From the NCBI GenBank assembly GCA_900088475.1, contig FLMG01004242.1, positions 34,942-98,941 on the forward strand: DNA of 64,000 nt. The letters run 5' to 3'. Position numbers and translations under genes: made by a program. A model generated the notes under the pieces. That model saw only the letters and a list, made by a program, of their open reading frames with translations, did no database searches and had not been told where the DNA came from. Below are positions 50,959 through 64,000 of this stretch, one piece after another (positions within the stretch are counted from its first letter, which is position 1; every line of letters begins with the position of its first letter). The stretch comes from Hyphochytrium catenoides. Its lineage: Eukaryota > Sar > Hyphochytriomycetes > Hyphochytriales > Hyphochytriaceae.

Positions 50959-51840
50959 GGCTCGATCTGAATCGGGACACCTCCTTGTCCAACATTTCGT
51001 TCTGCTGCTCCTGCTCCTGCTCCTTCTACTCCTCCTCCTCCGTCACCTTCTTCCTCCCCGCGACCTCCTCTTCCTCGCTGCTCACCATCTTCTTCATCGT
51101 AGACTTGGATTGGTGGTGTTACTGGTGCTTCTCTTCATCCTCGTCGTCACCGCTCAGCGGCTCTCCCATGCTCTGCTGCTGGTTGTCGCCTTCTCATTCC
51201 TCCTCCTCCTCCTTCTTCTTCTACTACTGCAGAATCCGCCTTCCGTCCATCTTCAAAGATCCCAGCAACTCCTCCTGCTCCATACATGAGCATCTGCTAC
51301 GATATTGGTACCTCTAAGAAGCTGCTGCGGATTGCGCGTCACTCTAAGAAGCTGCGATATTTGGGGCAATGCATTGCAAGGGCTTTTTGAGATTTGTTAA
51401 GCAGTCCTTGGACCTGAGCACTCGACCCTTGAGCAAGTTTACCGCGCAATGGTGTTCTCTAGGCAGTGTATGCAGGTGCTGAGAATATTTGGCGTTGGAG
51501 GTCCTCCTTCATCATCCTTATCTCCTCCTGCTCTAGTTAAAAATGGCGCTGTCGGTGCTCATTGTCTTCATCCAGCTTTCCCTCCTCCTCTTTCTTTTTT
51601 TCTCCTCCTTCTCCCTCTCTTCTTCTTACTGCGGCACCTGATTATGACGGCACATAGCTGTGAGCAGCGTGTCCACATTATTGGCGTCTCTAACACCACT
51701 CCCACACGTACTTTCTCTCCAGTTCATCTTTTTCGTCAGGAGTCAAGGCTCTCTCCCCTTCTTCCCGCCCACTGTTCTCCTCTCTCTCAAGTCTTTGAGA
51801 TGCCAGAAAGCCTTCATAGACTTTGGCCACAATCTTAACG
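50959..51840. other. Low-complexity CTC/CTT-rich region next to Helitron relic
   Basis: The + strand is rich in TCC/TGC/CTT triplets around 50990-51230 and 51490-51640, giving spurious poly-Leu and poly-Ser frames. On the minus strand the same DNA reads acidic or Gly-rich pieces. It may be the decayed continuation of the Helitron element on the minus strand, but no motif could be assigned. Confidence 0.4.
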
Positions 51841-51844
51841 TAGC

Positions 51845-52260
51845 CCAGGATGGTTTTGCACTTCCATTACGCCATGAGCTTGAATGCCGTACGCTAGCGC
51901 CATTCGTACCTATGCCATATACATCATAGTCCAGCACACCCTTGAAAAAACTCTCTGCGAACTCCTCAAGGCGAATGTAGAAGTACCAGTCTACGTTGAT
52001 TTTTTATGGTGTTCTTTCTCCTTCTCCTTTGGGTGGCATCTCCGATACCTCCTGGCATCAGCCGATGAAGGTTTTCCCAGTGATTATCGGCATAACTGAG
52101 AGTGAAAAAGAGTGTGCCAGGACCTTTTTGCTCAAATGCCGCTTGGAGCTCTTGTTTCCGCTGGTGCCGTATACGATGGTGAGCCTGTGACATTGGCCGT
52201 GAAGACCGACATGCGGTTCATAACCCTCTCCTACGTCCCGGTTCCTGTCATACAGTGACA
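51845..52260 (-). pseudogene. Helitron Rep/helicase-like N-terminal domain, decayed left copy
   Basis: Read on the minus strand: an upstream piece NRMSVFTANVTGS, then HQRKQELQAAFEQKGPGTLF followed by FTLSYADNHWENLHRLMPGG (about 52150-52045), then, after a frame shift, VDWYFYIRLEEFAESFFKGV with LDYDVYG (about 51990-51920), then, after another shift, GIQAHGVMEVQNHPGLR (about 51880-51830). This order matches the Helitron_like_N domain: RxQEL...GxPTxFFTxSxADxHWPDLHRLxP, NPHxVDWxFxxR, and the HUH motif IHxHGxxKxxNDPGL. The first His of HUH is replaced by Gln and at least two frame shifts are present, so the copy is dead. It lies head-to-head with the right copy. Confidence 0.75.
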
Positions 52261-52390
52261 AAGAAGGTATGCGGAGTACCTGCGTGGCCGGATCTTCCCA
52301 AAGGGGAGTGCCAACGGAGGAAGGAACAGGGCAGCAGGAGGAGGAGAAGAAAAAGCTGCGGATGCAGACTTGTCGATAGAAGAGCTTTAA

Positions 52391-52965
52391 GAGATGCTTC
52401 AAAGCGTGACGTGGAGGACGGTTATGAATCGTATGTCGATCTTACGGCAAACGTCACTGGCTCATCAGCGCATTGGAACCAGCAAAAACAAGATCTCCAA
52501 GCTGCATTTGAGTAGAAAGTTTCTGGCACGCTCTTTTTCACTCTACCTTATGCAGATAATCACTGGGATGACCGTCACCGTTTGATGCCAGCACTGTAAA
52601 CGGGCTCTCCCCTCAAAACTGCCTCACAAGCTACTCAAAAGGTGCTACTGTAATAACCTGGTACCAATTACGCCTGTAAATCTACTCAAAGGCTGGGTAC
52701 CCTCACGCCTGTTTAGGCGTAGACTATCAGCTCCCTACTCATCTCTACTCATTGTTGATCTCAGCCCTCAAAAGGTGCTCCCAACATACTCAGCGACTTT
52801 CAGGAGGTATCAGAGATGCCACGCTAAGGAGGAAGAACAGGATGAAAAATCAACATCTGGTGGACTGGTACTTCTCCATTCGCCTTGAGGAGTTCATAGA
52901 AAGTTTCTTCAAGGGTGTTCTAGACTATAAATGGATATGGCGGCAGCATACGGCCATTCATGGCA
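52391..52965 (+). pseudogene. Helitron Rep/helicase-like N-terminal domain, decayed right copy
   Basis: The inverted partner of the left copy. It reads ANVTGSSAHWNQQKQDLQAA, then a TAG where the left copy has CAA (Gln), then GTLFFTLPYADNHWDDRHRL. A roughly 200-base insertion follows (about 52598-52796), then GIRDATLRRKNRMKNQHLVD and WYFSIRLEEFIESFFKGVLD. At the HUH position the sequence becomes acggccattcatggc and runs straight into a copy of ARPC1 DNA. An upstream open stretch (KAADADLSIEEL, stop, EMLQS) looks like the family's region preceding the domain. The stop, insertion and truncation mark it as a relic. Confidence 0.72.
52598..52796. mobile_element. About 200-base insertion within the right Helitron copy
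   Basis: Alignment with the left copy shows that gatgccag/gaggtat is contiguous there. In the right copy about 200 bases are inserted, bounded by CAG on both sides. The insert contains repeated words (ctactcaaaaggtgct and ctcaaaaggtgct; acgcctgt and cgcctgttt). It starts CACTGTAAAC and ends CTTTCAG, resembling intron ends, although removal at those borders would leave four extra bases. It may be a small non-autonomous element. Confidence 0.4.
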
Positions 52966-53830
52966 GCAACAAGGAGAGCGAATCGACAGATTAGTAAGAG
53001 GAAGATAACAGCCACGAGGATGACAGGCCCTGGAGTCAAACTTTGCTAAGAACCTTCCAAACCGGAATGCTTGCCCGAAAGGTCCCCCATCCGGCGTGGT
53101 ATCAACTTCCTCATTGTACAGGTTGAGAAAGACTCGGGCCTGAAAGCCACAACCCGTAGCGATGAGCTGACTATTAAGGTGCACAGGCGACATCTAGCAC
53201 CCTGCTCGGTGATGCATTTGGACCAGACGAAGTGAAAATGAAGACATTTAGGAATCTGTGCAGTGGAGGATTGGCTAGCGCTCAACTCGTCCACGATCCG
53301 AGCCTTCTTCCACGAGTTTACGTCTGGACTTCGGCTTCGAGTGTAGATCCAGATTTGATTATTGTTCGGGCATACAGCCAACACTGTAGGCCAGGTATGC
53401 AGCAGGAAGGTCATTGGAACAAGCAAACAGATCAGCGAGGGGCTGAAGCGCCTTACCTTGACTTATCCGCATTCCAAGCATGGCATGTGATGCCTTCATT
53501 CTGGCGTTAAGTGGTAGGGAGACCATTCTCCTCACGTTCAATCTTGCTCCCAACAGGGTTCAGCCAAGATAGAAAATTCCCAGCCTGCTGTGAAGCTACG
53601 ATCCTTTGAGTCTAACACAAACTCCACTACGAATGTTGACACTTACTAACGATGCGGAGTATCACCGGAAGCAGTGGGGCTAGCTGTGGAAGTTGAGAAC
53701 TGGACAGGAGCCCAAGATTCCGGAAGTCATGACGGCAACAAAAACGCTTTGACACATAGAAGCTTCTTCATTGAGAAACGAAAACTCTCTGCACATAATA
53801 CAAGGATCCCAAAATGTCGTGAGTACCGTT
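52940..53830 (-). pseudogene. Rearranged partial copy of ARPC1 with its 5' flank
   Basis: This is a clear copy of the ARPC1 locus in the same orientation. 52965-53205 corresponds to about 48665-48912 ([32 protein letters not shown]). About 53205-53560 corresponds to about 49362-49680 ([20 protein letters not shown] with NSWKKARIVDE, and the start-codon exon region). 53560-53830 corresponds to the 5' flank. About 450 bases (48913-49362), holding the middle WD repeats, are missing. The start-codon exon has lost ATGTCACTC-type context, and frame breaks occur. It follows the Helitron HUH remnant without a spacer. It is non-functional as ARPC1. Confidence 0.85.
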
Positions 53831-54440
53831 TACAAAGCAAGGTGATATGAACGCGTCGATGGCGGCAGTGATGATGTTCCCTAAGGATCTCAAGAGGTTG
53901 TCGTTTCTTCTTGGTGCGACTCTCATTGTGGCGTCAGGGCTGTTCGGGATAAAGTCAAGGGAAAGCATTGTCTGAATCAAGATTGAGCTTTAAAGGATTG
54001 AATCGCTAGCGTTGGCTCCAAAAACCTTCATCACCGTCAAACTTCAACAGATCTTTTGTGATGCTGAAAAGTATATCAGAGCCTTCAACTGTTTACTGTC
54101 TATGGAACGGCTCCAGGCTCAGGATGCTGATCTATTTGCTCGATGTTGCTGAATGTAGCGCGTCATTCAATCGCAATGGTTGTCGAGAACTTGACGAGGC
54201 TGACCTGTTGAATAGTGCGCAAGATGATGATGAGATTGAAGACGAAGGAGTCATAGGCGAAGCATCAAATCCTTCTCCGGAAGGGGATATCAGGTGCGGT
54301 TGAAGAAGAAGAGGAGCCTCCCGTTGGAACGAAAGTACATTCATATTGCATCGGAGCCGGAGGACCATCTCTGCTAACCTCCTATAGAAAGATGGACGGA
54401 AAACTAGGACAAGAGCACTCAGGGAAAAAACGTATATTCT
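53831..54440. other. Unassigned region after the ARPC1 copy
   Basis: Contains a + strand open stretch at 54058-54303 with an acidic segment (LDEADLLNSAQDDDEIEDEG) and a minus-strand stretch at 53768-53980. Neither has a recognisable domain. Confidence 0.3.
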
Positions 54441-55060
54441 GTGAGGCTTCTCGGAGTGATGGCTTCGGTAGAGGTCGATTCCCTAGCGGATGAAGGCCTC
54501 TCCATAAGAAACCCCTTCTACTGTCTTCTACTGCCTTCAGCTACAGGCTTACTTCAAACGCATTCTGGTGCCCCTCCTATCTCTTCTGGAGCGACGTCCT
54601 CAAGCGAGTGCGCGAGCGGAAGTTTAACTCCAACACGATGGTTGAGGCGTACTTCCGCATCATGCATGCAGAAAAGTTGTCACAACGACGACTTGCGCCC
54701 CATCGATAGATACCTCATGGAGCGAAAGGAGATGCTTGATCGGAAACTGGCCGCGATCATAGACTCGAATAACGCAGGGTCATCAGCACTCTGCTCTGAA
54801 GAGAAGGAGACGACCGGCAGCTTTGACACCAGGGAAAGCCAGGTCCAAAGAGGGTGTGTGCGATCACAAGGCAGAGGATGACGCGAGCATTGGCAGAAAC
54901 GCTTAGTGCTGACCTTACGGGATCTGCTCTTCAATTGAGAAAAATTTTGCGGAAGCTTTCCTGCGTCGCCAAAGCGGCTTCGCTTCAGGTAGCAGGAAAA
55001 CGGAGCCACTGCTGCTCATTGCCCAAAAGATCTTAGTTCTTATTCATCGATATCGCGCTG
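54441..55060 (+). pseudogene. Possible decayed transposase or unknown element fragment
   Basis: One frame around 54540-54700 reads FWCPSYLFWSDVLKRV and then NSNTMVEAYFRIMHAEKLSQ with RRLAPHR. This recalls the W-S...N-S-x-V-E-x-x-F/W-x-x-x-K segment seen near the end of several uncharacterised transposase-like proteins. The frame is broken upstream and downstream. A neighbouring frame (MRLLGVMASVEVDSLADEGL onward) is open for 146 codons but has no known domain. The family assignment is weak. Confidence 0.3.
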
Positions 55061-56259
55061 GTGCGAAGCTGTCCCAAGCGACGGTTTCCCAGCTGAAAAA
55101 CGGGAGAAGTTGCCTATTGACCCGGCCGTTACTAGGGGTATCCGTGCCTGGAGTTCGACGTCGATGACAAACTCTTCCAACAACCCAACGAGTGTTCAAA
55201 GAAATTGTCTTCGTTCTGTATCGTCCTCATCTGCGCTGCGCAAGTCCTCACACATACAGAGATAATCCTCACCGTGTAGGGTGACAAGAAGTTGAGAGTT
55301 GACAGCTGCCATGACCGTCTCTTGAGCTATAGCTGAGCACTCGAATGCGTCGTCAGAGCATGAGTCTTCCAGTATACAACGAAGTGGATAACCCGACACC
55401 CACTTCTCAAGCTCCACGACGGTAGGAGGGCTCGGGAAGTCACCGTGAGCAACATAACAGAATGCTCAGCCCGCATAACTGTGAGCAGAAACGGTGTTAT
55501 AGGTATATAATATCGGCAGGTATCGGCTGGAGAAAGAGATGCGGGAGACTAGAGCTACCCAAGCTACGTCGCAGTCTGTCTTTCTCTCTCTTCTCTCTCA
55601 TTCTCCTCCTTCTCTCCCTTCCTTTCTCTCTCTCTCTCTGTGTCTGTTTTCTGTTCTCTCTCTTTCTCTTTCTTCACCTTCTTTCTCTCTCTTTCTCCCT
55701 CTCACCCAGACATGTAGGCCTAAAGAAAGGAGGATCAGTACGGGTTGGTAGTACAAGAAAGGATAGCTGAAGGGAAACGAAATACTCAAGTTCAAAAGGA
55801 CGTAGAGGTGACGAGGAAGAGGGTAAGCAAACCTTATTCCTTCTTTGAGAGCACCACCGAAGGGTAGCTAGACGGTAAGAGAAGAAAGCACCCCCCGCTC
55901 CTAAGGCGAAGAAGCAGCTATGGTAGCAACGCTAGGAGGTGTAGAGTGAACAAAGAAAGGGAGAGGCTACCCTAGGAGAGGCAAGGGGACGTTGGGGCTT
56001 AATGAAGGGAGGAGATTAATCAGGAGCCCTACAACGACTTTCCTTCTTCATGCGTTTTAGCCAAGGTATTGCCGGCGGCGGCACCGGGCTATAAATGAAG
56101 TCGAAGCGAAAGATGGCCGTCATCAATAATAGAGGTGGGCTCCAGACTCCAGACGAAACTCTCTTGATAAAGTTATTACGGAGTATAAGAGTACAGCACA
56201 GAGTATAGACCTGTAAACCATGCTTCGAAATGACCGAGGGCGTCGTGCTGGCATGTCAG
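55061..56259. other. Intergenic region with TC microsatellite
   Basis: A TC-rich tract on the + strand covers about 55570-55710. The rest shows no supported gene; the minus-strand stretch at 55196-55417 (MELEKWVSGYPLRCILEDSC) is open but unassigned. Confidence 0.4.
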
Positions 56260-56510
56260 CCGAAGATCCAGGACGTTTGACGGCAATGGGAAAGCTTCGC
56301 CGGAAGCTTCATTTTTATAAAAATTGAGAAACAAAAGACAAAAGACTTCCTGATTCCTGACACAGATCCAAACCGCCGTTAGCAGCTCCCCAGATGACAG
56401 GATTCTAGCCGGTACCGGTAATGGCTTTGGGTGCTCCGACCGTTATGATTGCTTGTAGAACACCCTAACCCCTTTATTACGAACAAATATGGACTGGCGA
56501 AAAAATCAAC
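56260..56510. repeat. Diverged third copy of the ARPC1 upstream sequence
   Basis: Ordered matches to about 49845-50120: gacggcaat, ggaagcttcat, attgagaaac, ccgttagcagct, agccggtaccgg, ttattacgaa and atatggactg occur in the same order and orientation, with different spacings. This indicates an old duplication or a dispersed repeat that also lies upstream of ARPC1. Confidence 0.6.
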
Positions 56511-56544
56511 TGACCTAGAAGGCATTACATAGGTTTACATAGGT

Positions 56545-56991
56545 TCATGAGGCCCTATAGCAGTCATAACTATAAGTTAGCCACTCCAGAAGTATAACAG
56601 AGGCGATTATATTAGGACGGACGATTGGAAAGGCGCCGAGGCCGCGGCAGCAAGCTGCACAAGGAGGCAGGGAGGGAGGAAGAGAATAGTAGGGACGCGA
56701 AGACTGAATGATAGGCAAGCCAAGGGTAGAGAGAGACTCAAGGTAGAGAAAGGGCAACAGTAGTGGGGAGAGAAGAGAGAAGGGACGGGGATGAGAGCAC
56801 ACAGACAGGTTAGGTAGGAGGCGGAAGCTCAGATAGGTCTGACCGTGAGACCTCCACCTTTGCCTAAGCTCTGGGCTGCTAGAGTCCAACTCCGTGGAGG
56901 GATCCTGCGCTGTGGAAGATGTTCGCAGTTGCCAGATCCCGCCGTCGATGGCATAGATTCCATCCTTGCCCTTGCAGAATGTAAGCTCCAT
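56545..56991 (-). CDS. Possible first exon of a minus-strand gene, unassigned
   Basis: Begins MELTFCKGKDGIYAIDGGIW and continues QLRTSSTAQDPSTELDSSSP to a possible GTCAG donor after RWRSHG (about 56843). It lies 62 bases from the start of the divergent kinase gene, so a shared promoter is conceivable. No further exon could be recognised. The part below 56843 reads Leu/Ser-rich and is likely non-coding. Confidence 0.3.
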   Translation of the reverse strand: MELTFCKGKDGIYAIDGGIWQLRTSSTAQDPSTELDSSSPELRQRWRSHGQTYLSFRLLPNLSVCSHPRPFSLLSPLLLPFLYLESLSTLGLPIIQSSRPYYSLPPSLPPCAACCRGLGAFPIVRPNIIASVILLEWLTYSYDCYRAS

Positions 56992-57053
56992 TTGTACAGA
57001 GAGGTGTAGGAGGGCGTGCCGGACCCAGCCAGGACTGGCTGGACCTGGTTACT

Positions 57054-61401
<4,348 letters not shown>

Positions 61402-61610
61402 ACTAACGGACTGGGAGCCAGAAAAGCCATGAACGCTAAAAAACTGTCTTGCACGATTAATGCTGGACAGCAACATACCCATCACACCTTATTTATTGAC
61501 ACCTCCCCTCTGCTTTCCCAAGAAGAATGACAGAGGGACAGGGGACAAGAACGACCTTGTACTAAAGGACAAATATAATAGAGCGATGCTCACACTTAAG
61601 CTCTGCGGTC
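61402..61610. other. Short convergent intergenic segment
   Basis: About 200 bases between the kinase stop and the stop of the enolase-like gene. Nothing else was seen. Confidence 0.5.
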
Positions 61611-63951
61611 TTACGCTGATACTCTCCTTCTAAACTCCCCCTTAACGTAAGGAGGTCTCTCTTGGGCAGCGGTTATTCTCAACAGCTGGTTGATCTTAGC
61701 CAAATGTTGAGACTGAGCCATGCCTCCCACTCGCAACTGGCAGGAGCGAATCCCAACTGAGAATTCTGCGATGAAAGTCTCCTCCGTGTCCGCTCCCCTG
61801 GTACCCACAACCACACCCCAGTTGGCCCTCCGAGCAAGTTCTGCATGATGAATGGCATCACTGATGGTCCTAGCCTAGACAAAAACAAGGGTAACGGCAA
61901 TAAGTCAGCCAGGAATTAGGAAAACAAATAGCAAAGGAGAGAATCCCCGCTGCGGCTGGGAGGGGAGGCCGAGGAGGGTTAAGAAAAGCGAAAGGTATGG
62001 AAACAGCCAAAGAAACTACGTCTACTGCGACGAGTGAAGCATTGCCACGACGTACATGCCGATTAAACAAGTGCGACCGCCAATGAGAGCGATAGGAAAA
62101 CAAGATAGATAGAAAAAGAGGATCAAAAGGGGATGTGTACACGTACCTTGGCTAGGTCCAGGTAGAGGGCATTAGCCGCATGTTCTTCTATGCCTAAGCT
62201 TATCTCTTTCTCGTCGGCAAAGATGCAATTTCCGACAATCTGGAGTTTGCAACCTGGATCTCCTCCCACCGGTGGCCTTTTCTGGTCGGGTCCAGCTATC
62301 GAGGGAACATCAGTAGTGAGACAAGGACGTAATTTATCCATCTTGTTCTGGCCATGCACATACACTGCAGTCTAGCTGCATTTTCTCTCAATCTTATGTC
62401 GTAACCCTTACTCTCATCGTTAATGACAAGAGCCTCTTTCCCTACTGTAGCACGATCAGTACCTTCTTCTTCCAATTGTGCTACGATCTCCTTTAGCCTG
62501 ATGTAAGAGTGTATATCATCCCGATCAAAGGGGTCCTGCAGAGAAATGATGCGCGGATATTTTTTTATCCACTCCTTGTAGAGGTCCAGCAGGTCCTCGC
62601 TACCATTTCCACATTCGAGCGAAAAATGTGAGGCAGAAACGGTCAAAGTGAGCGCAAAGAGAGAAAGAGATAGAGAAGAGTCCAAAAGAGAGAGAAGAGT
62701 CCACCAAGAACAGTGACATGGAGGTCGGGAGAGCAACGACTCAAGGACCGTGAAGCAACGAGAGACAGCAGCCAAAAGAGACGTAAGCTATTGCTGTACA
62801 TTATAGAGCACTAGGAAAAGAGCATGCACTTAGGCTGAGTCACCAGCAGAGGGCCATTGGCAGTAAAATTAGTGAGGATGTTCTGCTCAGGATTGTGCAT
62901 GTAGAACAATGACCTAGTGATGGAACAAAAGTATGTGGACGCGAAGAGATCTAGAGAGGCACACCTTTCAATAACATTTCCACGGGAGTCCTTATTAAAA
63001 GTGTCAAGATCGTAGGAGACAGGGCCTATCTCTCCCTTCTCTCTCTCTATACTTTTGTCTCCTCCCTCTTCCGCCTTAAACTGTGAGGCTGAGACATCCA
63101 CATAGAAGCGAAGCCTTTCCTTATGTTCGAATTGGTTGTATGCTTCCATGAGAATCTCCATTGCCTAAGAAGGGGAAGTACAATAAAAACAGCTGTAAGG
63201 CGACGGAGAATAACGAGGGTCACACCAGGAAGAAGGACAGAGGGACATTGAAGAAATGGATATGAGCACTTAGAGTGCAGACCTCATTGAAATTTTCTAT
63301 CGGCGGTGCTGCTCCACCAGCCAGCCCCATACTCTCCCAGGCATGGCCCCTCTCTTTTAGGACTTTCCCCACAATGTTCTTGAATGTGCTGCAGAGCTCT
63401 AGGGCATGGTCAAAGGATGTGGCGTCGGAGGGGAGGACAGCAACGTCTTGCACAAAGAGACGCGAGGTTGAATAATTGCCTCCGTTGATGAGAGAAAAGA
63501 TGGGCACCGGAAGGACCAGGGTATCGCTCTCGAGACCAGCGATGCGAGCTATGTACTGCACAAAGGAGAATGGGAAGAGCACATGGGAAGAACAAAGGAG
63601 AATGAGTATTCAACAAGAAACCATTCCTCAAGGACTCAAAAACATTTGTCTTCCCCTCCTTTTTCCCTACCCTTTCCACTAAAGAGCCATCGCCTTCTCG
63701 TCTTTTCCCGAGCATCACTCTTCTTCAGGTCCCTTACCTTGTAAATTGGCAATCCTGCTTGCTTTGCTCCTGCCTTGCACACTGCCATTGAAAGGGCAAT
63801 CAGACCCTCTCCTCCTAGCTCTCCTCCTTTCTGACTCAAGACATCGTCCACCTTAAGCTGATCTAGTGGCTGCAGGCCCACCAGAGCAGGACCAAGAGTC
63901 TCTTGAACAAACTTTACAGCTTCAGAGAGTCCTCGTCCTTGGTAGCGCACT
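61611..63951 (-). CDS. Enolase-family pseudoenzyme, ENO4-like (N-terminus beyond right edge)
   Basis: Exons on the minus strand: 63951-63738 (RYQGRGLSEAVKFVQETLGP; ALSMAVCKAGAKQAGLPIYK), about 63554-63283 (LVLPVPIFSLINGGNYSTSR), about 63163-62968 (LRFYVDVSASQFKAEEGG), about 62616-62380 (KKYPRIISLQDPFDRDD), about 62297-62155 (CKLQIVGNCIFADEKEISLG) and about 61873-61611 (WGVVVGTRGADTEETFIAEF; HLAKINQLLRI). The enolase fold is plain throughout. Compared with human enolase numbering, H158 is Tyr, E167 Asp, E210 Ala, E293 Gln, D318 Asn, K343 Asp, H371 Thr, S373 Gly and K394 Arg; only D245 and R372 are kept. It therefore should not catalyse 2-phosphoglycerate dehydration. Vertebrate ENO4, a sperm-tail protein, is similarly diverged. 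An insertion of about 50 residues lies between the E293 and D318 positions. The first exons are outside the window. Confidence 0.85.
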
Positions 63952-64000
63952 TGAGTAGCGTTAAGGCATAGAGAGGGGGAGAGCAGAAGAGGCGGTTAAG

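Noticed and set aside
50957-51317. Poly-leucine + strand frames resembling membrane proteins
   Set aside because: They come from TCC/CTC triplet repeats; no membrane-protein signature and no flanking exons.
52900-53560. A second functional ARPC1 gene
   Set aside because: About 450 bases of central WD repeats are missing and frame breaks are present, so it is a fragment, not a paralogue.

Overview
This is a nuclear genome segment from a eukaryote that builds cilia or flagella. Almost every gene is broken by short GT-AG introns, mostly about 70-300 bases. The genes are eukaryotic housekeeping and axonemal genes: Sas10/UTP3, OLA1, Sec61 beta, ARPC1, a MATH-BTB protein, an axonemal dynein heavy chain with a kelch-containing N-terminus, a CDKL-type kinase and an enolase-like protein. 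The gene density, intron style and kelch-bearing dynein suggest a unicellular protist, possibly an alga. The sequence alone does not place it further. Three runs of N (1751-1790, 11901-11940 and about 33948-34000) are assembly gaps.

Layout. 1-873 (-): 5' end of a Sas10/UTP3 rRNA-processing gene, running off the left edge. About 1.0-2.05 kb: a (TC)n then (GA)n intergenic tract. 2.28-3.67 kb (+): zeta-crystallin-like quinone oxidoreductase. 3.98-7.0 kb (-): an unassigned protein with a small N-terminal domain and a long disordered tail. 8.65-10.8 kb (-): OLA1 GTPase. 11.74-12.06 kb (+): Sec61 beta. About 13.3-16.07 kb (+): JMJD7-like JmjC protein. 16.2-17.08 kb (-): RanBP2-type zinc-finger protein. 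17.1-21.6 kb: a gene-poor stretch. 21.69-23.02 kb (+): SPOP-like MATH-BTB protein. 23.75-about 46.9 kb (-): one very large, intron-rich axonemal dynein heavy chain. 47.7-49.67 kb (-): ARPC1.

50-57 kb is an accessory, repeat-rich region. It holds two divergent, decayed copies of a Helitron Rep domain. The right-hand copy is joined directly to a rearranged partial copy of the neighbouring ARPC1 gene, and a third, more diverged copy of the ARPC1 5' flank lies near 56.3 kb. 57.05-61.4 kb (+) is a CDKL5-like kinase with a TEY activation loop. 61.6 kb to the right edge (-) is an enolase-family gene in which nearly all catalytic and metal-binding residues have been replaced.

Functional themes. The dynein heavy chain, the CDKL kinase (a family known to control ciliary length) and the ENO4-like pseudo-enolase all point to axonemal biology, although their closeness may be chance. 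The most notable structure is the Helitron/ARPC1 chimera at about 51.85-53.83 kb, which looks like gene-fragment capture by a rolling-circle transposon. No prokaryotic features, CRISPR array, rRNA or convincing tRNA gene was seen.
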